Source: Leuctra nigra
Lineage: Eukaryota > Arthropoda > Insecta > Plecoptera > Leuctridae
Assembly: GCA_934045905.1 (NCBI GenBank)
Contig: OW203768.1
Span: 3,004,316-3,068,315, forward strand
DNA length: 64,000 nt
Direction of reading: 5' to 3'
Shown here: in pieces, positions 34,701 to 46,631 of the stretch
Layout of the letters: each line of letters starts with the position of its first letter
How positions within the stretch are numbered: position 1 is the stretch's first letter
Position numbers and translations under genes: made by a program
Notes under the pieces: generated by a model
Databases searched by the model: none
Told to the model about the DNA's origin: nothing
The model's input: the letters and a program-made list of their open reading frames with translations, nothing else

Positions 34701-36085
34701 AGGCTCAATGCAATGGGAGAGACAAACCTCATTTACATCGCTCCAAGTATTACTGTGTTGCATTTATACATTCTCCATTTCCAAAGCCCCATTTACACGG
34801 TTCAATTTCTTCAACAACTTCTGTGTCACATTCCCATTTTTCATACAATTTTGTGTTTACACGACGCAACTTTCTGTCACAGAACTTAAAACATGTTCTA
34901 ATTTCCATTCAAGAAGTGTGACACAGAAGTGTGGCACAGAAGTTGTACAAAAAAATCTATAAATTACGAAAACCCTTATTGTCTATCTGGTTACTCAATT
35001 TATTCACGGTTTCTTTAAGTTTTAACGGTTTTAAAGTTGTAAAATGCGTACTCATATAGTTTAGATTTACCGGAATTAAAATTGAACATTTGAACATTAA
35101 AAGCTAATAAATCGCAAATATCAATAACTGGAGCTCGCTTATGTAGATTCAATGCCCCGCCTCTCGGGTTCCATATTGTAAAAGAGATGACTAGAACACA
35201 TGTAGGTACTTATACCTAACATATCCACGCAGAGGAGGGCCAATATGTCAGTCCGTTAAGCCTTCTCAATTGTTTATTTATCGCACAAGGGGAGACATGC
35301 CCCCCCCCCCCCACTTCCCCCGGCACATTTGCCCCCCTAATTGACATTTTCATTGGACCGTCAATGTCGGGAAATATTAATTATTCAGAGACGGCTTTTA
35401 ATCTTGTTTCCATTTCGAAAGTGTATTAAGCGACAAACTTTCATCATCGACTTCTTATTACTAAGCGAAAAAAAAACTTTGTCGAAAGAAAAAGTATATC
35501 AATCATTTTTATCTTTTGAGGATAATGGAGGAGAGGCGGGCCTCTTATTAATAACTGTAATGATCTTCTTTGAGAGCGATTGAGAATTAATCACACAACT
35601 TCGGGGGTTTCAGTCTTGATTTCTTTTTTGTCTTCCGAGCGGCCGAAACCTCTAAACGTCAATGACATTCATGACAATGACAGGTATTTTATGACAAAAT
35701 TATATGTTCGTAGCATATATGTTCGTGTTCGTACCATATAATATAGCTGGTAACTTCGTTTAGACGACATTCATAGTAAAAACTGTGTTTTGGTGGCGGT
35801 GCCGACTTCGCTCCTAAATGCAACCCGCAACACATGAATGTTCTGCGGGATGCGTTTAGGGGTAAACACGGCAACTCCACCAAAATATCAGCTTGTATGA
35901 ATAACTTGAATGTTCCGAGCCGGTAGAATATAAAGATCCTCTCTAAGGAATATTATCTGACTATGAATGTGATATGACATCTACCATAAGTAGACGCCAA
36001 TCGCACTATCTACCGTGCATTTTCGCAAACTAATAGCTCTCGTTGTTGTAAAATAAGAGAGAATGGATAAATCGCGATCGCAAAC
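31760..36085. other. Long gene-free stretch with homopolymer tracts
   Basis: No supported gene. A CpG-rich patch at 32475-32690 yields arginine-rich ORFs on both strands that are compositional artefacts. It includes a 14-G run (33594-33607), a 15-C run (34613-34627) and a 13-C run (35300-35312). A loose inverted repeat (CAACTTCTGTGTCACA near 34814 and its complement near 34917-34945) is the only other structure seen. Confidence 0.5.
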
Positions 36086-36092
36086 TCGTAAA

Positions 36093-36507
36093 GTGGATAT
36101 TACACTTGCAATTCAGGTTGGGCAACTCAAATATTCCAGATTCAAATTGTCCCGATTGAAATAAATTGTTTTAATGTGTCACTTTCATGTTTTGAGGTTA
36201 GGTTTGTTTTATGTTTTTTTTATAACAATCGATATAACAGCAATTAGCATTCAATTGTTTTGTTAATATTTGATCTTTATAGAAGGTGTGACTAAATAAC
36301 ACGAAGTTGTGTTCTCTTTTTCGAACATTTGCTTCAATTCTAGTTTCTGTTCATCACAAATTGGCCAATTGCAGTTGGGAAAACAGAACTGATTCTAAAT
36401 CAAGAATTGGCAAGATTTGGATTTTTCTTGTCTATCACACTAGCCAAATGTCAATTCAAGTCTGCAGATTTGAATTTCCAACTTGAATTGTATAGTGGAA
36501 TACCCAC
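36093..36507. mobile_element. TTAA-flanked MITE, family F (415 bp, copy 2)
   Basis: It starts GTGGATATTACACTTGCAAT and ends TTGTATAGTGGAATACCCAC, followed by TTAA (36508-36511). The left TTAA has changed to TAAA. The interior aligns with copy 1 at 29793-30209 over most of its length. Confidence 0.75.
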
Positions 36508-36980
36508 TTAACCCGACTCTAGGAAGAATAAAGCACAACTTACAACCGCGTCGGAACTGATAACCCCGACCAATTCCACGCCTAGTGGTTAGTAAAAGTT
36601 CTCCGAGGACTCTGTGATGAGATGCAAAGATCTGTTGGAGCACATCTCCAACTTCGCGTGAGTTCAATTAGCCGACGTAGCCAGGCGACAAATCGTCCGC
36701 AGACTCCGCGAAACAATGCACCGATCCGATTGTGCCGCGCGGAAAAACCGCCGCGTGCATTCGATATTCATGCAAATGCGTGCGTGGGAGTGACGTCATC
36801 ATAGAGGCACGGGAGCGAGACAATTGCACGAGTCGAGAGGTCTTAGAACTTGGGAGAATAATCTCGAGGCTCTTGGTGATAATCACTTCTTCAAGCACTC
36901 TCTTCGTCTTGGCCTTCGTCATCGAAGAATAAACATGTTCATTGACAAGCCTTTTGCTGCTGCGGGAGCCGAAATACGTA

Positions 36981-37191
36981 CACTCCGCCAAACAAAAATT
37001 GAACGTTGACCAAATTTGAATGACTGCTGGTCATGTCCCATAACCAATCAAAGCTTGTTATTATCATTGAAATGTGAGGTCACCTACTAGAGTGAGACAA
37101 TGAGATCGCTTAGACTGACTTCTGACGGTGCGATCTTACATTTAGCAGCCAATCAGATTTATTGAACGTTCAATTTTTGTTTAGCCAAGTG
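36981..37191. mobile_element. Tc1/mariner-type MITE, family B (211 bp) with TA duplications
   Basis: The ends are CACTCCGCCAAACAAAAATT and its inverse AATTTTTGTTTAGCCAAGTG. They are flanked by TA at 36979-36980 and 37192-37193. Inside are AATCAAAGCTTGTTATTATC and CACCTACTAGAGTGAGAC, which appear in the opposite orientation in the other family-B copies (12207, 56992, 57197, 63425). No ORF. Confidence 0.75.
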
Positions 37192-37404
37192 TACTACTAG
37201 TTAAACAAATGACGCAAGAAGTTAATTGGTCGGCAAAGCAGTTTGACTTTGTCGAACTCATTGTTGATATTCAATGAAATTGGCAGCTCATTTTGAGCTT
37301 TTGTATGATCTGCGATATTCCCGACGAATAGGAGGGCGAGGTAACAAAGCGGCTTCGGGACGGCGGTGGAAAAACCTTTTTCTTTGGTAAAAATACTATA
37401 ATCT

Positions 37405-37470
37405 AGTGGAGCGGTCGCTCCACCCAGCCAAGTCGTACTATACACTCACAGTCACTCAACATACCGTAAA
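37405..37470. repeat. Dispersed repeat, GTCGCTCCAC core (copy 3)
   Basis: It contains the perfect hairpin GTGGAGCGGTCGCTCCAC followed by CAGCCAAGTCGTAC and ACCGTAAATGCCTAA. It matches the window start (46-115) in the same order. Confidence 0.5.
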
Positions 37471-37749
37471 TGCCTAATAAACTGAGGAGCAGACCAAACA
37501 CTTTTACTGTAAGCAACAACATGGCATTTTCGGCCTACTGGATCTCAAAATTGGTAAATCTCACATTGTTGCGAAATATCTTAATTTCGAGCTATGGCCC
37601 ACCCCACTACATATACCAAATTTGGGAACAATAGGTTATGCCATTTGCGCGCTAGAGGACCGAGAAAACAGTGAAATTACACCACTTTCTGATTCTGAAG
37701 ATGATGATGATTCTGATGATATCACGAAACGTCGCTATCACCGCCACAG

Positions 37750-38500
37750 CCTAAACGGCTGAACCGATCGACCTGAAATTTTTACCACATGTGCACTTTT
37801 GGCGTCTGAGGTGCCTTTTTATAAAACCAACCGGAAGCCGCCATTTTGAAACCGGAAGTGACGTCATAACTCAAAAACGTCTGGACCGATTAGAACGAAA
37901 TTAGCGCCATTCGATTTAGATGGTCATCTATATGAAGTATCAATAAAAAAAATATTATTTTCTTATTTTCTAAACCGGAAGTGACGTCATAAATACGCAA
38001 TATTTAACTTATTTCAACAAATTATACTTAAAATACGTACATAATTAACTTACATTGTAACATAGACAATACAATTTATATATTCAAGGTAGCAGTGTTC
38101 TCGGCCGCCATTCCTGAAACCGGAAGTGACGTCATATATCTAAAACGCCTGTACCGATTGCAACTGAACTAGCTCCTGCGTATTCATTCTGCTATTTATT
38201 TGAAAAATCAATTGTGAAAAATGAATAAATAAATTAATGGTACCGGAAATGGCGGCAGGAACCACTAAATGAAACCGGAAGTGACGTCATAAGTTACAAA
38301 CGGCATGACCGATTTTACGGAAATATAGGGATTAGGAATTCAGATGGTCGTTCATGAAGGTATCAACTAGATAAAACTAGATTGTTTTCTTATTACCTAT
38401 ACCGGAATTCGGCCGCTATTTCAAAACCGGAAGTGACGTCATGTATCGAAAACGGCTGGATCGATTATAACGAAACTTAAGCTATTCTTCTTAAATAATC
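37750..38500 (+). repeat. Degenerate tandem array carrying five identical ETS+CRE composite motifs
   Basis: The 17-mer ACCGGAAGTGACGTCAT occurs exactly at 37851, 37974, 38119, 38274 and 38426, with spacings of 123, 145, 155 and 152 bp. It joins an ETS-type site (CCGGAAGT) to a full CRE palindrome (TGACGTCA). In four of the five units it is followed by a weaker block of the form AAAACG.CTG.ACCGATT..AACG. The first and fourth also share AGATGGTC.T..ATGAAGTAT. The core is much better conserved than the rest of the unit. No ORF runs through it. Confidence 0.8.
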
Positions 38501-38629
38501 ATTTTCATCTTATACCAAACGCAACTTTTCATAGTAACCAAATCGGTTGAGGCGTATTTTTTTAAAGAAATTAGTCCCTGCTCGGACATGTGCTACAAGC
38601 TGTATGAATAAACTAACAAAAGAAGTGAT

Positions 38630-39758
38630 ATCCCAGAAAAAACACTCCGTGTAAAAATACCAGCCAAGTCTCTTTAACTATAAAAAAAAATAGACGAAAT
38701 CTAAAAATTCAGCACTGAAAAGGAGTGATATCAAAAAAGGAGCCAAGTCAACGAATTTTCCAAATTTTAATCGTACCATTGAAATAAAAATATCAACCCC
38801 CGAGAAATACTTAAAAAAAGGACTTGGCGCATCGTTTTTTTAAATACATTTTTCAATTCTTAAGCTTATGCCACTCACATACTACGTAGTTCAGAAATGC
38901 CTAGAAAAATTGGGACAAAACTTTCAAATTAAATATTGAACATTCTGTAAAATATTTTAAATTTAAATATAAGTACGCAAAGAAACATAGCATTGTCTTA
39001 CAAGCAATAAATACAGAACAGTTGTGTTTGTGATTGGTAGGTACCTATAGTTTTGTGGGTACATCAACATACCTACTACAGCATTATACTTTGAACCTTC
39101 TCGCCGTGTAATTAATTGCTATTAATTAACATTTTATACCAAAAAAATTCATAAATTACATAACGTATTACTTTAGATAAAAATCTAGTCAGTAATTATT
39201 TGAGCAGCATGGCTCAGTGCACTAGTCACTTATACAAATCTCATTGACGGCCTTCTTGTAATGAGCGCTTTCGCTATTTCCCTCAGTCACGATATTGAGA
39301 AGTATGATTGATTAATATGACCCTAGAAATAGTGGCAATAACGAATAGACTAGGCCGCTTCCGTTTATTCGTTATTCGTTTATCCGTTTATTTCCTCTGA
39401 ATATTGACAAAATACCAAAACTGCCAGTAGGTAAGAGTACTAGTTATATTAAAACGTAGTATGATTCGTCGATAATGAATGTGATATACTCAGGAAAATA
39501 TACTTGTAGAGTTCTTCCTATACTTTTAGGATAGAAAAGTGTCTTTAAAAAAACGATGCGCCAAGTCCTTTTTTTAAGTATTTCTCGGGGGCTGATATTT
39601 TTATTTCAATGGTACGATTAAAATTTGGAAAATTCGTTGACTTGGCTCCTTTTTTGATATCACTTCTTTTCAGTGCTGAATTTTTAGATTTCGTCTATTT
39701 TTTTTTATAGTTAAAGAGACTTGGCTGGTATTTTTACACGGAGTGTTTTTTCTGGGAT
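38630..39758. mobile_element. 1.13-kb noncoding element with 215-bp near-identical terminal inverted repeats
   Basis: The left arm (38630-38844) and right arm (39544-39758) are exact-length inverted copies, 213 of 215 positions identical by my reading, with no indel. They start ATCCCAGAAAAAACACTCCG and end at ATCGTTTTTTTAAA. Inside each arm GCCAAGTC occurs twice, and a GTGATATC block near the middle of the arm also appears in the left flank. The 699 bp between the arms has no meaningful ORF. No convincing target duplication is visible. Such long, almost identical arms suggest a recent long-TIR DNA transposon derivative or a recent inverted duplication. Confidence 0.8.
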
Positions 39759-39759
39759 T

Positions 39760-42470
39760 AAATAATACATTAACTTCCTAATTTTAGGTCATTAATATTG
39801 TTTTGGTACAATTCTATTGTTAACGGAAGATCCCCATGAAAGTGCTTCAAAGTCCGACACATGCCATTATAATGCCAATGACGAACAAGAACACATCGCA
39901 ATAATCAACTAACACACACTCCACTTGACGTGAATGTGATTGTTTAATGTTTTGAAAGCAATTTGCGATCTAATTTCCTGTAGTGTGGTGATTTATGTTA
40001 ATATTATGTTTAACAGTCAAGATGTGGCGGACATACACAGGGAAAGTCAGTTTTCAATTACACAATATGCAATCGCTCGAGAATATTGCATTTATAATCC
40101 ATGCAAACCGCTTTCCACTCGCTTTTCCGAGTCTTCATCTCGTGGTTTGCGTCGTAGACCTGACTTTCCTTCTCACGACACGATGCAGCCGAATATAATG
40201 AAGTGTATTCAATTATCACACAACCCGACACTACTTTATCAATCTGCAGCAAATGAAATTGGCGCAATTCCTCTATTATGACTGGCAGAACAGAGTGATG
40301 GTAATTCAGCATCAATTAGATGAGCTTAATCTAATATGCATTTCCAAGCGACAAGCTCACAGGTGCATCAAACTCATGCAACTCGCACTCAAAAGTCAAA
40401 CGAAATTAAAAATATGTTTTACTCCATTAGTAGTTTGGTATATTATAATAAAATGTGAAAAAAGGAAACGAACTATCTAGGTAATACAGATTAGAACATC
40501 AGCTATCCAATATTTCAGGAAATAATAAATTTTATTTGCAATGACGCTCTGCACTCAATTTACCCCATTTTTCGTTATTAATTTTCAACCATTTATTGAT
40601 GAAGAAATAATTTCATAATACATCACTCCAAGCCAGACACTAAATTATGAACTTAATCGGTTCACATGACCATCAATAAAGTTGCATTGAACACCCATCG
40701 ATTGCGATTTAATATCGCTAAGTCGTTGCCAGTGGCGTCAGTAACATATCAACTATCAAAGACTCCGTGCCTCGTGTCTGTTCGAACAAGTCACGACCGC
40801 ACGCCACTGCGTCGTCATAAAATAATCTCTCATTGGATTAAATAGCACGTAAATGCCACTTTACCTAATAAAATCGAGTTCACATTTTGATGCGCTAAAT
40901 ATTTAATACGTACTCAAGTTAATTATACACGGGCGAGAGCCAAGACTGGCAGGACAAATAAAATAAAACACTAATGCAAACAGCGCATTTGAATGCAAAA
41001 TAGGAAGAAATTGATATTCACTTTGTCGAGAAATAATCTTCGATACGACTAAACACTGAAGTGGAAACGGAAAAAGATAGGACAAAATAAAAAAAATATG
41101 AAAATCATAATATCAGAACTCTAGGAAATAAGTTTAAAAGTAAAAAAATAAATAAAGACAGCAAGAAATATTAAATATTACATGAAATGTTAATAGCCCC
41201 GAGTAAGCGTACCTTTATCTCTCTGAAGAGAAATACAGAATTACGATTAAATAGCACTACTGTGTGCAAAGCATAATGTTATAAAAAATATGAAAATATA
41301 ATGTAATTCCCTGAAGGAACAGAACTACATGTAATAGAAGAAATCTCCTCAATTAAAATAATAATAATAAACTTATTCCTGATATTGTAATTTAACTATA
41401 CATGTGTGAGACCGCTTCACCGCACGCCAACAAATATGACTTGGCATTATTATTTAAAATGTAAACAACCCGAATTGCAATGTTACAAATCCAATCCCAC
41501 CACATCTGGGATGTGTTTCAAATGATTTGCATTCGATGATTGAACGCAGGGGGGAGGGGACGGGATGAGAATTACTCACAAATATTCCCGGCTTTGATCA
41601 ACCCCATAAAGAGGATCACTGAATTATCACTGCTGACATCATCAAGAGCAATGTGGACGACGAGAAAGTTCCCGCGTCGAGCGCTGCATCACATTGTCAT
41701 AAGAAATACCACTACTTGTCACTACTCAGTTCCTGACTTTGAGATCATTGGACTTTTTCTTGTAATACCATAATTTTATGAACACCTGTTAGCTCAACTT
41801 TGAGTCCAGAACAATATCCATTGTTAGAATCATCTCCGTTATAAATTCCAGACTCCAGGTTGAGAGAACTATAAGAAGTTCATAAAATACTGCATTGGAA
41901 AGTGAATTTAGCCGCCTAGTATAGATGCCACTGTAACAGATGTTTGTATTACTTTTGTAAAAACATTTAAATTTTGGTGTTGAAATCATCCAAATGATAT
42001 TATATGTAATTTTTATTCAAAATTGGGTCCTGATTGAGATAGCTATTCCCCTGCTTTTCTGTAATAAAGTATAAACACCCACGCTCGAGCATCAACGCCA
42101 AAATAAGACATATTTGATGTGTATGTGAGTGTATTTATTTAGTACTGTAATACACTTCAATTAAGTTAAGAAAAAAAATGCGTTTTCAAACAAGAATCAA
42201 ATGTAATGAAAGGAAACCCGAGAGCGAAATTTAATCAAAGTAATGTACAATAAACATCCCAAACTACATTGTGCTTTCTCTATTTTTCACACAGAAGCTC
42301 AGTTTTTCTTCAGATGTAATATTTTATCAAACATAGTGTAGGGAATTTAAAAAAAATATTCAAAAACTACGCCAAATGTTAAAAAGACCCACATATTATT
42401 TGACTAGGTATGAAACATGTAAACATTCACTGGAACAATTTTAGTTGGTTTCGACTTGGCATTGCAGTGA
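39760..42470. other. Gene-free AT-rich stretch
   Basis: Overlapping ORFs on both strands at 39940-40480 have no recognisable domain, signal peptide or splice context. I see no transposon ends or tandem repeats here. Confidence 0.5.
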
Positions 42471-42475
42471 ATGTA

Positions 42476-42577
42476 CAGTCGTGGAATAAAGACCCAGTTA
42501 TTCTGCCTCTCTCTGACTCATAACATAAACATGTTTTTATATGGAGCAGAGAGAGAGACAAATTTATTCCACGCTTG
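42476..42577. mobile_element. Tc1/mariner-type MITE (102 bp), TA flanked
   Basis: The ends are CAGTCGTGGAATAAA and TTTATTCCACGCTTG, which are near-perfect inverted repeats. They are flanked by TA at 42474-42475 and 42578-42579. The interior CTCTCTCTGACTCATA and ATAAACATGTTTTTATATGG match the copy at 7130-7240. Confidence 0.8.
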
Positions 42578-42589
42578 TACACATGTGCT

Positions 42590-44940
42590 CTCCATGTTGA
42601 ACTAAGTACATACAGACGTCACTCCAGCACTAAATCAACTCATCGACTGCATCGCCTAATTAATAACATCAATAACCCCCGACCTGTCGGCGCAAGCGCT
42701 CAAGAGCTAGCACTTCAACGCTTCGTCACGAACTAAGATGGTTAATAATTAGTAGCTACTAATTGCCACGCGCTAATTAGATCAATTATAAACATTGAGC
42801 ACGGCAAAAACTTTGCCCAAGTGATTCCTTTGATGACCTGTTATTAATGAATAAGTGGCTTAATTAACTACGTCTTCAATTCGGCGGCTGATATTTGAGA
42901 AGATTATTGGACCGATATCTGAAATCAGGATAATTGCATCAACATTTGAACCAACTCATCGAGGTCTTTGAGTTGTTTGTTTTATGGCGTCACAGGTCAA
43001 ACGCCTAAAATTATTCATTCACAGAATATGCATTATTATCCAGTTCTGTCTATTAATTTCTAGCAAGATCTGTCACTTGGTTTCACCGAAAAGTTTGTAT
43101 TAACCTCTGCTTTACTGACGGATAATCTTTCATATATTTCGAGTGCTCTCTTATCAACGCTAATCACTAGCGTTTTCCAAATGTCAGAACAACTGCAAAC
43201 TATTACCAAAGCACATAATAACTCGGATATGAATCCTTGTTATTCTCCGGAGAAAAGTTCAAATAAGAAAACGTTCCAATCTCTTCAGACTCCGATCTCT
43301 TTGCACTCTATTACCTAATGACTTGAGATAGAATAAAGAGTGCATTCGAACTGAACGGCAATGTAAACTAGCGATAAAACATCCCCGCTGCATTCAATGT
43401 TAAATAGAAGAGTTCGTATGTAAAGATTACTGCAGAACTCAAGATAACGACTGACAGACTTCTAATTTAAAACTGAGTCAATTCAAACGCGATCAGGGTA
43501 TTTCAAAACGAGTGAAAACAATCCCCTCAACCTGTAAACTAAAAATTGTTCCACATTCGTATTACATCCACCATTAACGTATATTATTATATGGGTCTAT
43601 TACTAAGTGACGTAACAAAATATCGCATACAATGGAACATAAATCCTAACAAATCGTCGAAGTATAAAATAAAAATAAAAATCATGTTATATTACACAGA
43701 AACAAAACGCAACGAATTGCAACCCCAGCTGTTTATTTTCCGTCAGGTCTGGAATGAAGGAAAATGATTGGCTGGAATAAGTATCAGTTTTAGTGGTCCA
43801 ATAATAAAGCAGACGGTAAAAGCTCATCGGAGCGGTGGTAAGTACCGCGAGGGCGTTTAGAAGAACCACTAAACATCCCCTGGAGATCGCATTCATTGCA
43901 GAGCGATTCCAGCATCCGATCCAGATTGATGACATCGGTTGCTCAGAGTTCATCAAAACAAGGGTCAAATCTTTGAGCAGACATCAGTATTCGCTGCAGG
44001 AAAGACGATCGTAAGAACATTTATCTTATGGTTTGTTTTTATTGTTTTTCACATTTTAACCATTCTATTTGATATTTTACAAACACACTAATGACAAACT
44101 AATGATCACATGAAAAGTTTTTGAGTAAAATCCTCTAATTGGTTGAAAAGTGAAAATTAACGGGTTCAAATATTCTCAGGTCATTTGGACCAACATTGCA
44201 TCACATTTTATAAATTTTCAGCCAAAACGATCAAGAAATTTAAGAGATACTCAAACTATAGTTTGAAATTTTGTTAAATTTGATTGATCGCAGATAATTA
44301 GGTTTGCCTTTGAAGCAGTTTCCGGTCTATAGCAGCACCCACTTAGTATATTAATTAATTTCCATGCAAACAATTTACTATTTACAAATAAATGGGCAAA
44401 CCCACAGAGAAAACACAGCTGGAAATTACTATACAGTAGTTGCCGCAGGAAAGTGCTACATTTATTCGACGCCCGAAAAAACTTTCATATAGAAGTTGTA
44501 AAAGTTATGAATTATAAATCTAGTTTTTAGTGTTGACGAAAGTGCACGGTTTAAAGATTCTCTTTGCCAACTTATCGAAGTAGTTTTTAATGTTATCTAT
44601 TTTCATAGTTCAAAGTTTTCTGCGATATGAGAAAAATATAGAGTAAAACTAATAATTGAATAAAATGGTCATAAAGTTGGAAAGAAAAAAAATACACGAA
44701 TATTACCCACAAACGAAAGCTCTGAATCTTACTATTCATAAAGCTGTGAGCATTTGAATAATATTCAAATCATGGAAGGAAATATTCGAAAGCTCATGAA
44801 ACTAACACACCGATGGCAGCGTTGCAAGCACAAAGTTTCATTTCCAGGAGGCAAATACTTCAATGCAGTGATCAGAATCATTGCAAAACACGATAGAAAA
44901 TCACACTAAATGTTGATCTCAATTGAGCAATGGACCAGAT
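42590..44940. other. Gene-free stretch with one SINE-2 fragment
   Basis: About 43050-43190 is the minus-strand body of SINE family 2 (compare 1945-2185), with GTTGATAAGAGAG and TTATCCGTCAGTAAAGC in reverse. The rest is AT-rich and carries no supported gene or other repeat. Confidence 0.5.
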
Positions 44941-44944
44941 ATCT

Positions 44945-45388
44945 CGGGGCAGCTTGCAATCTCGAGGTACCGGGGTCGATTCCAGCAGCCATTCTAACTG
45001 GCATAATTATTTCTTCGTGATTTACCTCAGTGAGAGATGAACATCCAGTAATAAACTGCCAAAAGTCATTTTTGATAGTTTTGAGTAAAACGAGAACAAG
45101 AAAATGTTATCTGTTTAGACAATATGATCATGTACTATTTACGATATTTGTTTAGGTATGGCAGTATATTCATCAGAAATATGTTTTATTTTTAATTTTT
45201 CCATGTAAAAAAGATTTTCTAAGGATGTGGCGGTGGAGGTGTGAAATATTGGGAAGGTTTCCTGTACAAATACACCACAACCGCCTCTTTCCTTGCATCC
45301 ATCCCTATACTTATTCATCATCATCATCTCCTAATCATCATCACAATCATTCATGTGTCGCCATTAGTTGCAGATCAGTGCGACGTTT
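44945..45388 (+). mobile_element. Degenerate SINE family 1 copy, interrupted
   Basis: The head at about 44945-45045 keeps a B-box-like GGGGTCGATTCC and a CCTCAGTGA block. The tail at about 45232-45388 has GGGAAGGTTTCCTGTAC, ACCGCCTC, CATCATCATCTCC, TCGCCATTAG and CAGTGCGACGTT, in the order of the intact copy at 46632-46919. About 190 bp of other sequence separates them. Confidence 0.6.
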
Positions 45389-45894
45389 AACATCATTATA
45401 TCTGATGTTCACCAGCCTATTGAGAATCATCCTGATTGTGAACAAAGTGAGTCTGGTTGCAGAATAGGAGCCGTATTAGAGAACTTTTAAATTCCCAATT
45501 CTGATGGAATCTGATTCGGTGCAATGTTAATCCTTATGGCCGTGACCGGATTCCATCAGGAATGGAATTGGGAAAACCTTCTAGAATACGCCTCCAGTGT
45601 GATGTAAAACATCATTATATCACATATGCACCCGCCTATTGAGAATCTATCGAGGATATTGTGAACAAAGTGAGTCTGGTTGCAGAATAGGGGCCGTATT
45701 AGAGAACTTTTAAATTCCCAATTCTGATGGAATCTGATTGGGTGCAATGTTAATCCTTATGGCCGTGACCGGATTCCATCAGGAATGGAATTGGGAAAAC
45801 CTTCTAGAATACGCCTCCAGTGTGATGTAAAACATCATTATATCACATGTGCACCCGCCTATTGAGAATCTATCGAGGATATTGTGAACAAAGT
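45389..45894. repeat. Tandem duplication (~220-bp unit) containing two Harbinger-like MITEs (family G)
   Basis: The block AACATCATTATATC..CCGCCTATTGAGAATC..GTGAACAAAGTGAGTC starts at 45389, 45608 and 45831, giving two full units and a partial third. Each full unit holds a palindromic MITE (about 45470-45595 and 45690-45816). These have ends GG(A/G)GCCGTATTAGAGAAC and TTCTAGAATACGCCTCC, and inner arms ATTCC..ATTCTGATGGAAT / ATTCCATCAGGAATGG. The two units are almost identical, so the duplication is recent and happened after the MITE inserted. Confidence 0.85.
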
Positions 45895-46014
45895 GAGTCT
45901 GTTCGGTTGAGCGGCTAATGAAACCAGAAGAACGACGAGTAGAATGAAAATAACGAGCATGTAAATGATGTGTGTTGATGCACTTGAACCTGTAATTAAA
46001 CGCGCCACATATCC

Positions 46015-46087
46015 CGACCGTGTTACATCGTACAGATCAATCTCAACAATCACGACCGTGTTACATCGTGCAGATCAATCTCAACAG
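46015..46087. repeat. Short tandem repeat, 38-bp unit, two copies
   Basis: The segment CGACCGTGTTACATCGTRCA followed by GATCAATCTCAAC occurs twice in a row, starting at 46015 and 46053, with one base difference in the shared part. Confidence 0.9.
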
Positions 46088-46631
46088 ACACTGTGGACGC
46101 TGCGCAGCATCCCTAGTCGAGATAAACCAGATAAGAATGCCTGCGCCAGATATATCCATCGTATCCGACTATTAATCCTGCCGACAAATATTTGGGGTCG
46201 GGGATAATGAAAACATGCCTCAGTGATCAAGAAAACATGTTTTATAATTTGTACATTTTCATGCAAAGTATACTCAGCACTCAGCAGTACCTATGGTATC
46301 AGTTTTGAATGGTGACTTGGAATAAAAAGAAATCATTCGCAGAAAAAAGGAGTGAGGCCATGAATTTGAACACAAAACATAAATGAGTCGTGAGATTAGC
46401 TATCAGGGAATATGTTCTTCCGACATTATAATTATTCGCTTATGGGCAAGTATGAACGAACATATTACGTCATGAGTAGAGATTGACGATGAAATTGATG
46501 CATTTAAGACCAATGGAGGTCAAAGTAGTTATCGCATTCGATGTCAATGAGCTCTGAATTCGTTGTTCTTGATTTTGTTCTACTCTCTATTGATTGTTAT
46601 TGTTATGAAAACATTTATGTGTATTTCTGTA

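Noticed and set aside
38630..39758. piggyBac, hAT or Harbinger assignment for the long-TIR element
   Set aside because: Terminal bases and flanks do not fit TTAA, 8-bp or TWA duplications, so it is left unclassified.
45139..45467. Small ORFs near 45.2-45.5 kb
   Set aside because: They run through a degenerate SINE and the start of a tandem duplication. Serine/histidine runs come from the CATCAT tract.
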